Source of the DNA: an uncultured Acholeplasmatales bacterium
GTDB taxonomy: Bacteria > Bacillota_I > Bacilli_A > Acholeplasmatales > Anaeroplasmataceae
Assembly (NCBI GenBank): GCA_944324805.1
Contig: CALUXS010000002.1
Span: 1-64,000, forward strand
Reading direction: 5' to 3'
Length of the DNA: 64,000 nt
In this document: positions 1-8,872 of the stretch, one piece after another
Position numbering within the stretch: position 1 is the first letter of the stretch
Layout: the number at the start of each line of letters is the position of its first letter
Translations under genes and position numbers: made by a program
The notes under the pieces: generated by a model
The model's input: only the letters and a program-made list of their open reading frames with translations
What the model was told of the DNA's origin: nothing
Databases searched by the model: none

Positions 1-2
1 GA

Positions 3-149
3 AATCCAATCATTTTAACAAGAGCTGAATTTGATAAGAAAGTTTTAAAAGGATCTAATTATCAAAGTAAAGCAAAACTTAAATCTCAAGTTGAAAGGAG
101 AACAAAGATTAATGCTAGGACTAAAAAAACAAGAAAAAAAGGACGTTAA
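3..149 (+). CDS. C-terminal end of an unidentified basic protein (partial, 5' end outside window)
   Basis: One frame is open from the left edge to a TAA at 147-149 and gives 48 residues. The last 20 or so are strongly basic, ending KKTRKKGR, as in nucleic-acid-binding or mobilisation proteins. The frame overlaps the start of the ArdC-like gene by 38 bases, a tight arrangement typical of plasmid or conjugative-element operons. Nothing in the visible part identifies the family. It could be the tail of a relaxase, replication or other transfer protein, but that is inference from context only. Confidence 0.5.
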   Translation, partial: NPIILTRAEFDKKVLKGSNYQSKAKLKSQVERRTKINARTKKTRKKGR

Positions 150-1098
150 AGAACTAAAACTAAATAAAACTAAACAAGGTGTAGTTGATAAGTTTAATTT
201 AAGTTTAACTAAAGGTAAACTTCCATGGGAAAAACCGTGGGAAAGTGGTTTTTATGGAATGCCTAAGAATGGTAAAACAAATAAAGATTATAACGGAGTA
301 AATGCGGTTAATTTAATGGCAAGTGGGAGACTTGAGCCAAAGTGGATGACTTTCGTTCAAATTCAAGAAGCGGGCTATAAACTAAAAAAAGGAGCTAAAG
401 CTGAGTATATTACTAAATACAGACAGTATGATAGAAAAACTAAGACAGATTTTAATCCAAAAACATTAAATGGTATGTCAAAAGAAGAAAAAGACAAATA
501 TATGAAAGATAATGTCTATATTATGACAAAGGATTATGCTGTCTTTAATGTAGATGATGTTGAAGGGGCACCAAAGACCAAAAAACAAAACAAAACGCAA
601 CTTTGGAAAGAAAAATCTAATTTAGCTAAAACGATATATGCAAATAGTGAAGCTCCAATAGTAGAGAGATTACAAGATAGAGCATATTATTCGCCAGGAG
701 AAGATAAGATTTATCTACCTAGAAAAAGTCAATTTAAGTCTGAACAGGATTTTTATGGAACTGCCTTTCATGAAATGGCTCATTCTACAGGACATCCATC
801 ACGATTGAATAGAAAAATTGGTAATAAAATGGGAAGTAATGATTATGCCAAAGAAGAGCTTGTTGCTGAATTTGGCTCAATGTTTTTAATGCCTGAAGTA
901 GGAGTAAAGAACACTGAGAAAAATGATGAACAGCATACAGCCTATATTCAAGCTTGGAGTAAAAATATTAAAAAGGATCCTAATTATTTATTTGATGCAA
1001 TCAAAGAAGGAGCAAAGTCAGCAGATTATGTTTTGTCGATGGGTAAATCAAATAGATTAAAGAAAGGAATACAAAATAAATTAAAAATAGGAGGATAA
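112..1098 (+). CDS. ArdC-like antirestriction / zincin metallopeptidase-domain protein
   Basis: The N-terminal ~150 residues resemble the ssDNA-binding ArdC domain (PWEKPW, then a region ending in YAVFNVDDVEG). The C-terminal half carries a zincin motif FHEMAHSTGH (HExxH plus a third His) and a downstream EELVAEFGS helix that could supply the last metal ligand. ArdC proteins protect incoming plasmid DNA against host restriction during conjugation, so this marks mobile DNA. A TTG at 91 is in frame, but its codons contain the AGGAG ribosome site (96-100) for the ATG at 112, so 112 is preferred. The family assignment is firm; actual antirestriction activity is inferred. Confidence 0.8.
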   Translation: MLGLKKQEKKDVKELKLNKTKQGVVDKFNLSLTKGKLPWEKPWESGFYGMPKNGKTNKDYNGVNAVNLMASGRLEPKWMTFVQIQEAGYKLKKGAKAEYITKYRQYDRKTKTDFNPKTLNGMSKEEKDKYMKDNVYIMTKDYAVFNVDDVEGAPKTKKQNKTQLWKEKSNLAKTIYANSEAPIVERLQDRAYYSPGEDKIYLPRKSQFKSEQDFYGTAFHEMAHSTGHPSRLNRKIGNKMGSNDYAKEELVAEFGSMFLMPEVGVKNTEKNDEQHTAYIQAWSKNIKKDPNYLFDAIKEGAKSADYVLSMGKSNRLKKGIQNKLKIGG

Positions 1099-1102
1099 AA
1101 AA

Positions 1103-2932
1103 GTGAAAAAGAAATTATTAACTTTAATTGGATTATTAAGCGCTAGTGCAGTTGCTAGTATGTGTGTTATACCGCACGTTAATTATAATCAAGATGTAGC
1201 TAAAACAAATATTAGCTCGATTAGGAATAATATTAATTCTAGAACAATTCACAACCCTTTGGAAATTGCATACGAAGAGTTCGGTAAAATAGGTTCATCA
1301 GATGAAATGCCTTATTCAGAAGTAGGAGTTTTTAAAAAGGGGACATCATTTAATGTAGGTGACGTTATTATTGCACATGGACAAGGATTTAGTTTGATTG
1401 ATGTTAGAAGTTCCTTCCAAGAATTGGGATTTAGTAGCGGAATGGGAGTTGCTGATGTAGAAGAACTTAAATCAGCAATTTTAGAAAAATATCCAGGAGA
1501 TTCAGCTATTGAAGAAAAGATAGATGATTTGGCTGATGAACAAACATTTGAATATTATTACTATTGTAAAAAGGCTTGTACAGTTTCAGTTGAACCAGAT
1601 TATCCAACCTCATATTACAAAGTTCCATCATCAACCGTTGATAATCATATCAAAGATGTAACACCTCCTACCAATACAGGAACTAATAACTTCATAGTAA
1701 ATGTTAACAATATGTTAACGATTGAAAAAATATTAGAACAATGTAGTGCAGTAGATGAAACTGATGGACCAGTACAAGTTAAATATACCCCAGAAGGAAC
1801 TACTTATAATCCAGAGAATAGACAACTTGGTAAATTTGTAATTAAAGCATATGCGGAAGATAAAGCGGGTAATCGAAATTCATTTGATATAACTGTTACA
1901 GTAACAGATATTGACAAACCTGTATTAAGTGGAACACAAAATTATGAACAAAGTTATGATGATCCAATTACTTTAGAAACAATTAAATCAGCTATAACAG
2001 TTAGTGATAATTATGATAGTGAATTAGAGCTTCAAGTTATTCAAGATAACTATACAGGGCATGAACGTGAACTTGGTGCAAAGACAATAACATTTAAAGC
2101 TGTTGATAGCTCAAAAAATGAATCTGATGTATTTACAGTTACAATTAATGTTTATGATAAAAAACCACCTGTAATTAGTGGAGCAGAATCTATCAAAGTA
2201 GCTAATAATGCTCCTATTGATTTAGAAACCTTTAAGAGTAAATTCACAATTAATGATGATTTAGATGGTTCTATAACAGATTTTACTGTTGAGGGATTTG
2301 ATGCATATTTAGCAAAAAAAGATGTAGTAGGTACATATCCTGTTACAATTAAAGCTAAAGATAAGTCAAATAATGAGATATCTAAATCAGTTAATATTAT
2401 AGTAGAAGATAGAATGGCACCTGATGTTATTTTAAATGATTACTTCATAATTTTAGAACAAGGATCTTCATTAACTGAAGAGCAAATAAGAGAGTATGCG
2501 TCAAAGGTTTTAGGAATAACAAAAGAGTCAATAACAGAGGTTAATGGCATCTACGATACTAATTATGTTGGTAATTATAAATTAAGTGTAAAAACAATAA
2601 CAGGGGATGTTTATTCATTTAGTTTGAATGTCGGAGAAAAAAGTAACCAATACGAAATTGTAGAATTAAATTGGTGGAATAGAATATGGAAAGGTTTTTC
2701 AATTCTTTTTGGAAATGAAGATGGATATAAAGCTGAGGGATTTATTGATTGGTTTAAAGAAATACCTGAAAGAGCTAAACTTTGTTGGAATACTTGGATA
2801 ACAGGAACATATGAATTAAGAAATGGATATTTGCATATTGATAAGGAAGAAAATAATAATCAAGAGGAAGTAGAATCAGAAGTTGCATTTAAAAATACTG
2901 TTCAAATAGAAAACTATATAATTGAATTTTAA
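1103..2932 (+). CDS. Secreted protein with tandem Ig-like (DUF5011-type) domains
   Basis: The protein begins with a GTG after a GGAGG site and has an N-terminal signal peptide (MKKKLLTLIGLLSASAVAS). After a unique region of about 160 residues, three to four consecutive Ig-like repeats run from about residue 190 to 515. The boundaries are marked by DKPVLSG, KKPPVISG and MAPDV, and the strands end in the ITVTVTD / VTINVYD pattern typical of bacterial cadherin/HYR-like repeats. The C-terminus is tryptophan-rich (NWWNRIWKGF) and acidic, with no LPxTG motif. It is probably exported and adhesive or structural at the cell surface. Its position next to an ArdC gene suggests a mobile-element-encoded surface protein; the function is unknown. 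Confidence 0.65.
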   Translation: MKKKLLTLIGLLSASAVASMCVIPHVNYNQDVAKTNISSIRNNINSRTIHNPLEIAYEEFGKIGSSDEMPYSEVGVFKKGTSFNVGDVIIAHGQGFSLIDVRSSFQELGFSSGMGVADVEELKSAILEKYPGDSAIEEKIDDLADEQTFEYYYYCKKACTVSVEPDYPTSYYKVPSSTVDNHIKDVTPPTNTGTNNFIVNVNNMLTIEKILEQCSAVDETDGPVQVKYTPEGTTYNPENRQLGKFVIKAYAEDKAGNRNSFDITVTVTDIDKPVLSGTQNYEQSYDDPITLETIKSAITVSDNYDSELELQVIQDNYTGHERELGAKTITFKAVDSSKNESDVFTVTINVYDKKPPVISGAESIKVANNAPIDLETFKSKFTINDDLDGSITDFTVEGFDAYLAKKDVVGTYPVTIKAKDKSNNEISKSVNIIVEDRMAPDVILNDYFIILEQGSSLTEEQIREYASKVLGITKESITEVNGIYDTNYVGNYKLSVKTITGDVYSFSLNVGEKSNQYEIVELNWWNRIWKGFSILFGNEDGYKAEGFIDWFKEIPERAKLCWNTWITGTYELRNGYLHIDKEENNNQEEVESEVAFKNTVQIENYIIEF

Positions 2933-2936
2933 AATT

Positions 2937-2971
2937 AGGGGTTAAGGAGAAGTCCTTAGCCCTTATTTTTT
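2937..2971 (+). terminator. Intrinsic terminator after the Ig-repeat gene
   Basis: A 12-bp stem (AGGGGTTAAGGA with TCCTTAGCCCTT, including G-U pairs) and a 4-base loop are followed by A and six Ts. It separates the Ig-repeat gene from the next gene, whose ribosome site AAAGGAG starts three bases later. Confidence 0.85.
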
Positions 2972-2991
2972 AGAAAGGAGAAATATTGAAT

Positions 2992-4455
2992 ATGAAAAGA
3001 ATATATTCCTTTTTTATGATATGTTTATCGTTGATAGCCTTTTGTTGTTCATTTACAAATAAAGCAATTACAATAGGTTCGATTGATGATACTACCTCAA
3101 TAAAAAATGATTTGCAACAATTAGATTTAACATATAGTGATTATGTGCTGTTTGATGATACTAGTGAAAATAAATATTTGGATCAAGTTTATTTAATAGC
3201 GATTGGTGAAAATAGAAAAAATAAAGAATCTACTGATTTATACTTTTATATTTATAATCCAGTTATTAAAGATTTACATAAAAACTATTATTTTAACATT
3301 AGTATAAATGAATATGAGTTTACTTGTTGCTATTTAGAATATGGTTCGTGGAATGATTATGCTGAGTTATACAATGAACCAGATATTTATTTGACTAAAG
3401 TTTCATATGATTATAATGTTAACGTTTTAAAGCTTAAATTTACATACGAAAATAATTATACTGATAGACAGTATTCAGTAAATTCAATAATTAGATTAAC
3501 TGATGAGCAGACATTTAATAATAAATTTGAGGCTTTTTTTAAAGAAAGTGAAGTTGATGGTAAATTAGAAACATTGTTTAATTATAACTCTTATATTTAT
3601 ATTACTAAGGATGATATTGTACAGATTAAGGTGAATAATTATGCTGACTTAGGTAGTAATTTAGGGATTTTAATTAATAGTATTTTAGGTAATAATCCAT
3701 GGAAAGCAACTGCTATGTATTTTTATAATTTTTCATCATCTAAAGAAATAGACGAAATAATTGAAGCTGATGTTGAATTTATTGCCCATCGTATTTATAA
3801 ACATTATTATTATAATTTTTATCCTTTTGGTGATTTAATTGAAGAAGTAATTATCGATGAAAGCTTTCAAAGAGACTATACTATTTATTCTAGTGAAGAA
3901 ACAGAAGTTTATATGTATGGTGAACCACATACTTTTAAGCCGTTTTCTACACCAGCTTCAAATAGATTAAATGATTTTAATGAATCAGTTAATTTATCTG
4001 ATGAACAAAAGAAATTATTTACAGATTATGAACATTCAATTTTATTTATGTGTGAAAATTATTTAGATACTAGAAATAGTACAGGAGAAGGATATACAGA
4101 TATAAGTTATGTTGAAGATTTTAAAATCACGCGTTTAAAGTTTGAGGCAGATGGTAAAGTTTATAACTCTTACGTTAGTGATGATTCAGATGATGGTGGA
4201 ACTGATTTTGAAGATCCTGAACCAAATAAAAAATGGTGGGAAAATTTATGGGAGTGGATTAAGAAAAATCCTGAAAAAGCAATTATTTTAGGGATAGTTA
4301 TTATAATTTGTATACCATTAATTATCTCATTATTACCTAGTATAATTAGTTTTTGTATTAAGTTTCTATTTTGGATAATTAAATTAGTAATAACAATAAT
4401 AAAACTTCCATTTAAATTGATTGGTTCAATATTTACTAGAAAGGATGAAAATTAA
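2992..4455 (+). CDS. Secreted/membrane-anchored protein of unknown function
   Basis: A signal peptide (MKRIYSFFMICLSLIAFCC) precedes about 400 residues rich in Tyr, Asp and Asn with no recognised domain. An acidic linker and a tryptophan-rich segment KKWWENLWEWIKKNPEKA follow, then a long hydrophobic C-terminus of roughly 55 residues (two membrane spans or hairpins) ending in a basic tail. The AAAGGAG site at 2974-2980 would serve either a TTG at 2986 (5-base gap) or the ATG at 2992 (11-base gap); ATG is preferred. It overlaps the small membrane protein gene downstream by one base, so the two are translationally coupled. It is probably a surface protein of the same mobile element. Confidence 0.55.
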   Translation: MKRIYSFFMICLSLIAFCCSFTNKAITIGSIDDTTSIKNDLQQLDLTYSDYVLFDDTSENKYLDQVYLIAIGENRKNKESTDLYFYIYNPVIKDLHKNYYFNISINEYEFTCCYLEYGSWNDYAELYNEPDIYLTKVSYDYNVNVLKLKFTYENNYTDRQYSVNSIIRLTDEQTFNNKFEAFFKESEVDGKLETLFNYNSYIYITKDDIVQIKVNNYADLGSNLGILINSILGNNPWKATAMYFYNFSSSKEIDEIIEADVEFIAHRIYKHYYYNFYPFGDLIEEVIIDESFQRDYTIYSSEETEVYMYGEPHTFKPFSTPASNRLNDFNESVNLSDEQKKLFTDYEHSILFMCENYLDTRNSTGEGYTDISYVEDFKITRLKFEADGKVYNSYVSDDSDDGGTDFEDPEPNKKWWENLWEWIKKNPEKAIILGIVIIICIPLIISLLPSIISFCIKFLFWIIKLVITIIKLPFKLIGSIFTRKDEN

Positions 4456-4658
4456 TGAATAAAGTTAAAGCATTTTTTAAATGGTTATTTATGAGTTTAG
4501 TATGGATTATTAGATTATTGTTAGGCACAATACTATTATTGTTGGTTGTTACTATGTATCTATTAATTAAACTAACAATTCAAGTTTACAAATGGATATG
4601 TTTATTAACAGCGAAGTTATTCCCGTACTATTTGGCAATAATTGAAAAATTGCATTAA
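4455..4658 (+). CDS. Small membrane protein
   Basis: This 67-residue protein is almost wholly hydrophobic with flanking basic residues, and it contains one long or two short membrane segments (roughly residues 10-60). Its start codon overlaps the stop of the preceding gene (TAATG). Its composition resembles the C-terminal membrane region of that neighbour, so the two may interact in the membrane. No family was recognised. Confidence 0.5.
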   Translation: MNKVKAFFKWLFMSLVWIIRLLLGTILLLLVVTMYLLIKLTIQVYKWICLLTAKLFPYYLAIIEKLH

Positions 4659-4662
4659 AAAA

Positions 4663-4685
4663 GTAAGGGCAAAAAATGCTCTTAC
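4663..4685. terminator. Hairpin downstream of the small membrane protein gene
   Basis: An 8-bp stem (GTAAGGGC with GCTCTTAC, one G-U) encloses a loop of seven bases. On the plus strand no clear U-tract follows. On the minus strand the stem is followed by TTTTTT, so it would terminate leftward transcription better than rightward. It closes the 1-4.7 kb gene group. Confidence 0.5.
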
Positions 4686-5036
4686 TATTGAAAAAAATAA
4701 AAAAATAATTAAAGTACTAAAATAAGGTCCTGTTGGAAAATATAATCACCTTGAAAATAGATAATGAGGTGACACAATGACATCAGAGTTTAGCGAGATA
4801 TATACAAAAATGATTTTTGAATTTATTTTTAATAGGTATTTAGATCCCTAAGGAATTTTGCTATAGTTCTAATATAACGAGACGAAAGTTCAAAAACCAT
4901 TTGAGAATATTAAGGAATAATTTGTGTCAACTTGGAATATATTATGTACAAATTAAATATATTAGATCCAAGGAGATATATATTTGCATTATTAACGAAT
5001 AAAGTAAAAGTATAATATTATAGTATTTCAATAAAT
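4686..5036. other. Degenerate AT-rich intergenic stretch
   Basis: No credible gene is seen. A 24-codon frame begins with ATG at 4777 after GAGGTG and stops at 4851; it may be the leftover start of a lost gene. The segment 4726-4740 (GGTCCTGTTGGAAAA) loosely resembles the terminal repeats of IS6-type elements, but no partner repeat was found nearby. The stretch leads directly into a truncated TIR-like fragment. Confidence 0.3.
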
Positions 5037-5432
5037 GCCCGGGGCCATCAGCATATAAAAGATACAATTTTAAAAAATATGAGTGGATGTGATTTAGTAC
5101 TTTGTATAGTTGGTAAAGAAACATTTTCTAGACCACATGTAGATTGGGAATTACATGAGGCATTAAAAGGTGGAATTAAAAGTAGAAAGGGCATAATTGC
5201 AGTTTTGTTAGAAAATAGATTAGATAGTAAAAAATTTATTAATTCAGAGACATTTCCAGTAAGATTAAACGATAATTTAGATTATATAGTTATTGAACAA
5301 TTCTCATCTCTAAATGAAAGAATACAATATGCATGTGAAAAGGCAAAAGAGAATAGTAAAGATAAAATGATACAGGTTATCAATAATAAAAAACCAATGG
5401 AGCTAAGAAAAAAACTATACTTTGACAACTAA
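5037..5432 (+). pseudogene. C-terminal fragment of a TIR-like (MTH538/ThsB-type, PF08937-like) protein
   Basis: The readable frame has the second half of a TIR-like domain: a helix (HIKDTILKN), a strand with DLVLCIVGKETFSRPHVDWEL, then KGIIAVLL and a DNLDYIVIEQ segment. This is the signature of the TIR-like family used as sensor/NADase-type proteins in Thoeris and related defence systems. The first half (the KIFISYKY strand and the following region) is missing. The first ATG in frame is at 5079, inside the domain, and homology continues upstream of it to about 5043 without a start codon. It is therefore best read as a truncated remnant. Confidence 0.6.
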
Positions 5433-5608
5433 AATAACTAATTTAATAGTATTTGTAAGTAATAAAAATGAACAAAAAAGATTAAGTATATTTTGATTAT
5501 TAATATTCGAAATTTATTGAGAATTGGTAAAATATAATAATTTGTAGTATAAAGTTTTAGATTAATTTATAAAAACAATAATTATGAAAAGTATTTTGGG
5601 GGAATATT

Positions 5609-5802
5609 ATGGCTGGACACAAAATTTTTATATCATATAAATATGCTGATAATAGTGTTAGAACATTAAATCAAAGAAGAACTATTGTTAGAGATTACGT
5701 TAATGTAAGGATAAGTTAGATAATTTGTATTTTAAGGGAGAACCATGTTATTATGATTTATTAAATTATAGTGATGAGACCATAGAGTAGAAAATTATCT
5801 AA
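5609..5802 (+). pseudogene. N-terminal fragment of a TIR-like (ThsB-type) protein with frameshift
   Basis: A well-formed start (ATG at 5609 behind GGGGGAA) opens with MAGHKIFISYKYADNSV, the first strand and loop of ThsB/MTH538 TIR-like domains, and continues to TIVRDYVN. The frame then hits TAG at 5717-5719. Homology resumes in another frame from about 5710 (DKLDNLYFKGEP through NYSDETIE) before TAG at 5788 and TAA at 5800. The conserved C-terminal half never appears. The frameshift and stops show a decayed gene. It lies downstream of, not upstream of, the C-terminal fragment, so at least two TIR-like genes or one rearranged gene decayed here. Confidence 0.6.
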
Positions 5803-5927
5803 ATTGAGAAAAATAATAATTTAAAGATATTTATACTAGTTTTTTGTATTTATTGTATAAATAATAAAATTCCGTAAATATTAAATAAAATTTAAAAGCC
5901 ATAATAAACATTTTTTGGAGAAAGTAT

Positions 5928-8636
5928 ATGAATGAATTTTTAGCAAGTCAAATAGTTAAGCAAAACAATCAAATTGAAAAGTATTTTGATAATTTTGGTA
6001 TTGAAAAAAATGATTATGAATTAAATTGTGTTGCAATAATTAAACTGTTGCGAACATTAATTGAGCATATTGTTGCGTATGATTATGGAATGACAAATAC
6101 AATAGAATATAGGATTGATAAAGAAAGCTTGCGGACTTTAGTAAGCTTTATGAAGAAGACAGGATTATCGTTTTTGTCAAATGTTCATAGATTTTTACAA
6201 GCGGCAGCATCTCATTATGTAATTGATGAAGTATCTGCTCCAAGGTTATTAAATAAATATATTCCGTATTTACTTGATACTAAAAAGTGGCTATATGACA
6301 AGTATCAAATTGTAATACTAAAAAATATTGAAAAATTCTTTTTTATTCAATTGAATGGGATGGAGGAATACTATAAACAAATAGAAAATAAATTAAAATC
6401 ATATCAACAAAATGAATTTAAAGATAACAAGGAAAGATATTATGTATATAAGTCTATTCCAAGGTTTATAGATAATAACTTGTTTTATGAAACAACTTTA
6501 GGAATTGCTAGTAATTATGCCAGTAAATTTAATCGTTTTATTGTATTTTCAAATTTTAAAATCGATGATCGATATGCAATAAAAATAAATGTTGAGAATG
6601 ATTTCATTATAATTAACAATACAGTTATTCCTATTAAAGTAGTTACATCATATAAGAAATCAATTAGACCATGTGAATTTAATAATTTTGCAAAATTATT
6701 AGATGCTGTAGTAGATGTTAAATCACATTTTTTAGAATATAAACTACTAATGGATTATATGACTATAAACGATATTGGTCTTTACGATATTGTTATATCT
6801 GACCAATCCAAATTTGAAGAAATAAAAAAATTTGTTTTGTCAAAAAGTGAAAAAGCTGTAATATGGCCAATATTAGTTAAAACTAGAGATACAATTAATC
6901 AAAATTATTATGGTTCAAATGTTCTTAAATACTTGCTCGCTAATATGAATAATGTAATTATAAAAGATCAATATAGTTCTGAATCAAATAAACATGGATT
7001 ATATATAAAAGCACAACCATTTGATAATTATCCTATTGCTATGAATTTAATAGGGCATAAGACGTCTCTTTTAACACTAATGGAAATTTTTGATTTGACT
7101 GATAAAAATGATGAATTATTTTATAGGAAACTCAATATTAAAACTAATTCTGAGGGAAAATTATATCATTGTATTGATGAATTAGAATTAGAAGAAAAGA
7201 TGGCTGACTCATATATGAATTCTATTAATTCAAAGTTATCTTGGAGTTATGATATGCATGTGAAGAAAATTGGTAAGTCTTATTATATAAATCAGTATGA
7301 GAGAACATCAAAATATATATGTGATAAATTGATTTATTTATCAAAAGAAGGAATAAAAGATTATTCTACTTTTATAGATAATATCTTTACTTCTACTAAT
7401 TACAAAGTTGATTCTGTAGAAAAAAAATTAATTGTGAGAAAACTATTTGAAAATAGTAGAGTTGCGTGCATATATGGTCCTGCTGGAACCGGTAAAAGTA
7501 CATTGGCAAAACATATTTCTAATATGATGAATAATGTATCAAAGATATATATATCTAATACTCATCCTGCAGTGATGAATATGTATAGAAAAATTGGTGG
7601 AGAAAAATCATGTTTCATGACTATAAATAAATATTTAAAGGATAAACCAGAATCCGATTTGTTATTTATTGATGAATGCAGTATGGTTAGTAATAATCAT
7701 ATGAATGCTATATTAAAACACAATTTATTCAAGTATTTAGTGCTATTAGGAGATGTATTACAAATTAAGTCTATAGACTATGGTCCGTGGTTTAAAATAA
7801 ACAAATCATTATTGCCTAAACATTGTAAATTCGAATTGACAGAACTCCATAGAACTACAATGCCAGAATTAAAGTCATTTTGGGAAATTGTTAGAAATAA
7901 AGAAAATGTTATTGATGAAGTTTTATCCGATAATAGTTATGTTAAAGAACTAAATGATTTAACACTATTTGAATATGAAGAAAACCAAATAATCTTATGT
8001 TTAAATTATGATGGATTATATGGAGTAAATAATCTTAACTCAGTTTTACAAAAGAAAAACAATTCTAAAGAGTTCATGATAGGAGCATATTCATATAGAA
8101 TAAACGATCCAGTTTTATTTACTGAAAATAACAAATTTTCAAACATCCTATACAATAACCTAAAAGGGAAAATAATTGATATTTATTTTAATGATGAGTA
8201 TGCAATAATTTCTTTAAATGTTGAAACTAGTATTAATAAAATTATTGCTTCTAAAATTGATGGATTAGAGATTATTAAAATAAATGAAAATAATACAACT
8301 GATATTTCGATAAGAGTTAAATGCCAATTTGATAGTGATGTAGATGAAACAAAATCAGAACTCGTACCGTTTCAAATTGCTTATGCTGTAACCGTTCATA
8401 AGGCTCAAGGATTAGAATACAATACTGTAAAAATTGTTATTGGTGAAAATTCTGACGAACTAGTTACACATGATATATTTTATACCGCAATAACACGAGC
8501 AACAAAAAAACTTGAAATATATTGGACATTTAAAACACAATCTAAAGTCTTGGAGAATATTACAAGAAAAACTGAAAACAGAGATATTGCAATATTTGCT
8601 AATAAATTTGGTTACAAAATACGAGAAAAATACTAA
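5928..8636 (+). CDS. Large SF1 (RecD/Pif1-like) helicase with unrecognised N-terminal half
   Basis: The 902-residue protein has a C-terminal superfamily 1 helicase core. Walker A is GPAGTGKS at about residues 517-524 and Walker B is LLFIDECS near 582. Next come motif III LLGDVLQIKS, TELHRT, and the UvrD_C-like end with VTVHKAQGLEY (~820) and YTAITRATKKLEIYW (~852). The N-terminal ~500 residues are helical and rich in Asn, Lys and Tyr, and I recognise no domain there. The start is ATG 5928 after TTTTTGGAG. It lacks the usual RecD2 N-terminal HhH region, so it is not a housekeeping RecD2. Its place directly after TIR-like remnants and before other conflict genes argues for a role in defence or mobile-element biology. 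Confidence 0.75.
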   Translation: MNEFLASQIVKQNNQIEKYFDNFGIEKNDYELNCVAIIKLLRTLIEHIVAYDYGMTNTIEYRIDKESLRTLVSFMKKTGLSFLSNVHRFLQAAASHYVIDEVSAPRLLNKYIPYLLDTKKWLYDKYQIVILKNIEKFFFIQLNGMEEYYKQIENKLKSYQQNEFKDNKERYYVYKSIPRFIDNNLFYETTLGIASNYASKFNRFIVFSNFKIDDRYAIKINVENDFIIINNTVIPIKVVTSYKKSIRPCEFNNFAKLLDAVVDVKSHFLEYKLLMDYMTINDIGLYDIVISDQSKFEEIKKFVLSKSEKAVIWPILVKTRDTINQNYYGSNVLKYLLANMNNVIIKDQYSSESNKHGLYIKAQPFDNYPIAMNLIGHKTSLLTLMEIFDLTDKNDELFYRKLNIKTNSEGKLYHCIDELELEEKMADSYMNSINSKLSWSYDMHVKKIGKSYYINQYERTSKYICDKLIYLSKEGIKDYSTFIDNIFTSTNYKVDSVEKKLIVRKLFENSRVACIYGPAGTGKSTLAKHISNMMNNVSKIYISNTHPAVMNMYRKIGGEKSCFMTINKYLKDKPESDLLFIDECSMVSNNHMNAILKHNLFKYLVLLGDVLQIKSIDYGPWFKINKSLLPKHCKFELTELHRTTMPELKSFWEIVRNKENVIDEVLSDNSYVKELNDLTLFEYEENQIILCLNYDGLYGVNNLNSVLQKKNNSKEFMIGAYSYRINDPVLFTENNKFSNILYNNLKGKIIDIYFNDEYAIISLNVETSINKIIASKIDGLEIIKINENNTTDISIRVKCQFDSDVDETKSELVPFQIAYAVTVHKAQGLEYNTVKIVIGENSDELVTHDIFYTAITRATKKLEIYWTFKTQSKVLENITRKTENRDIAIFANKFGYKIREKY

Positions 8637-8872
8637 CTATTTTGGTTATAGCACAAGCAATAAATATTAATGAAAAAAACAAATTCCATAATATGGTATA
8701 TATGTACGTCATAACTCTCATAAAAATATGAAGAGATTAAAAATTTATTTAAATACACGAATATAAAATTAAAAACAAAGTTAAGTGTCTATCGATGAAT
8801 TATTTATAGTAATCTTGATATTAATATGTAAAAAGCATAACAAATTTATTATATACGAGGGGTGAATTTATT

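Noticed and set aside
4726-4851. Insertion sequence (IS6-like end plus start of a transposase)
   Set aside because: Only a loose 15-base similarity and a 24-codon frame; no second terminal repeat or transposase domain.
4942-5124. Minus-strand 60-codon frame over the first TIR remnant
   Set aside because: Hydrophobic, low-complexity translation with no ribosome site, opposite a recognisable TIR-like sequence.
5928-8636. Housekeeping RecD2 helicase
   Set aside because: The N-terminal half does not match RecD2 and the context is an island; the motifs only support SF1.
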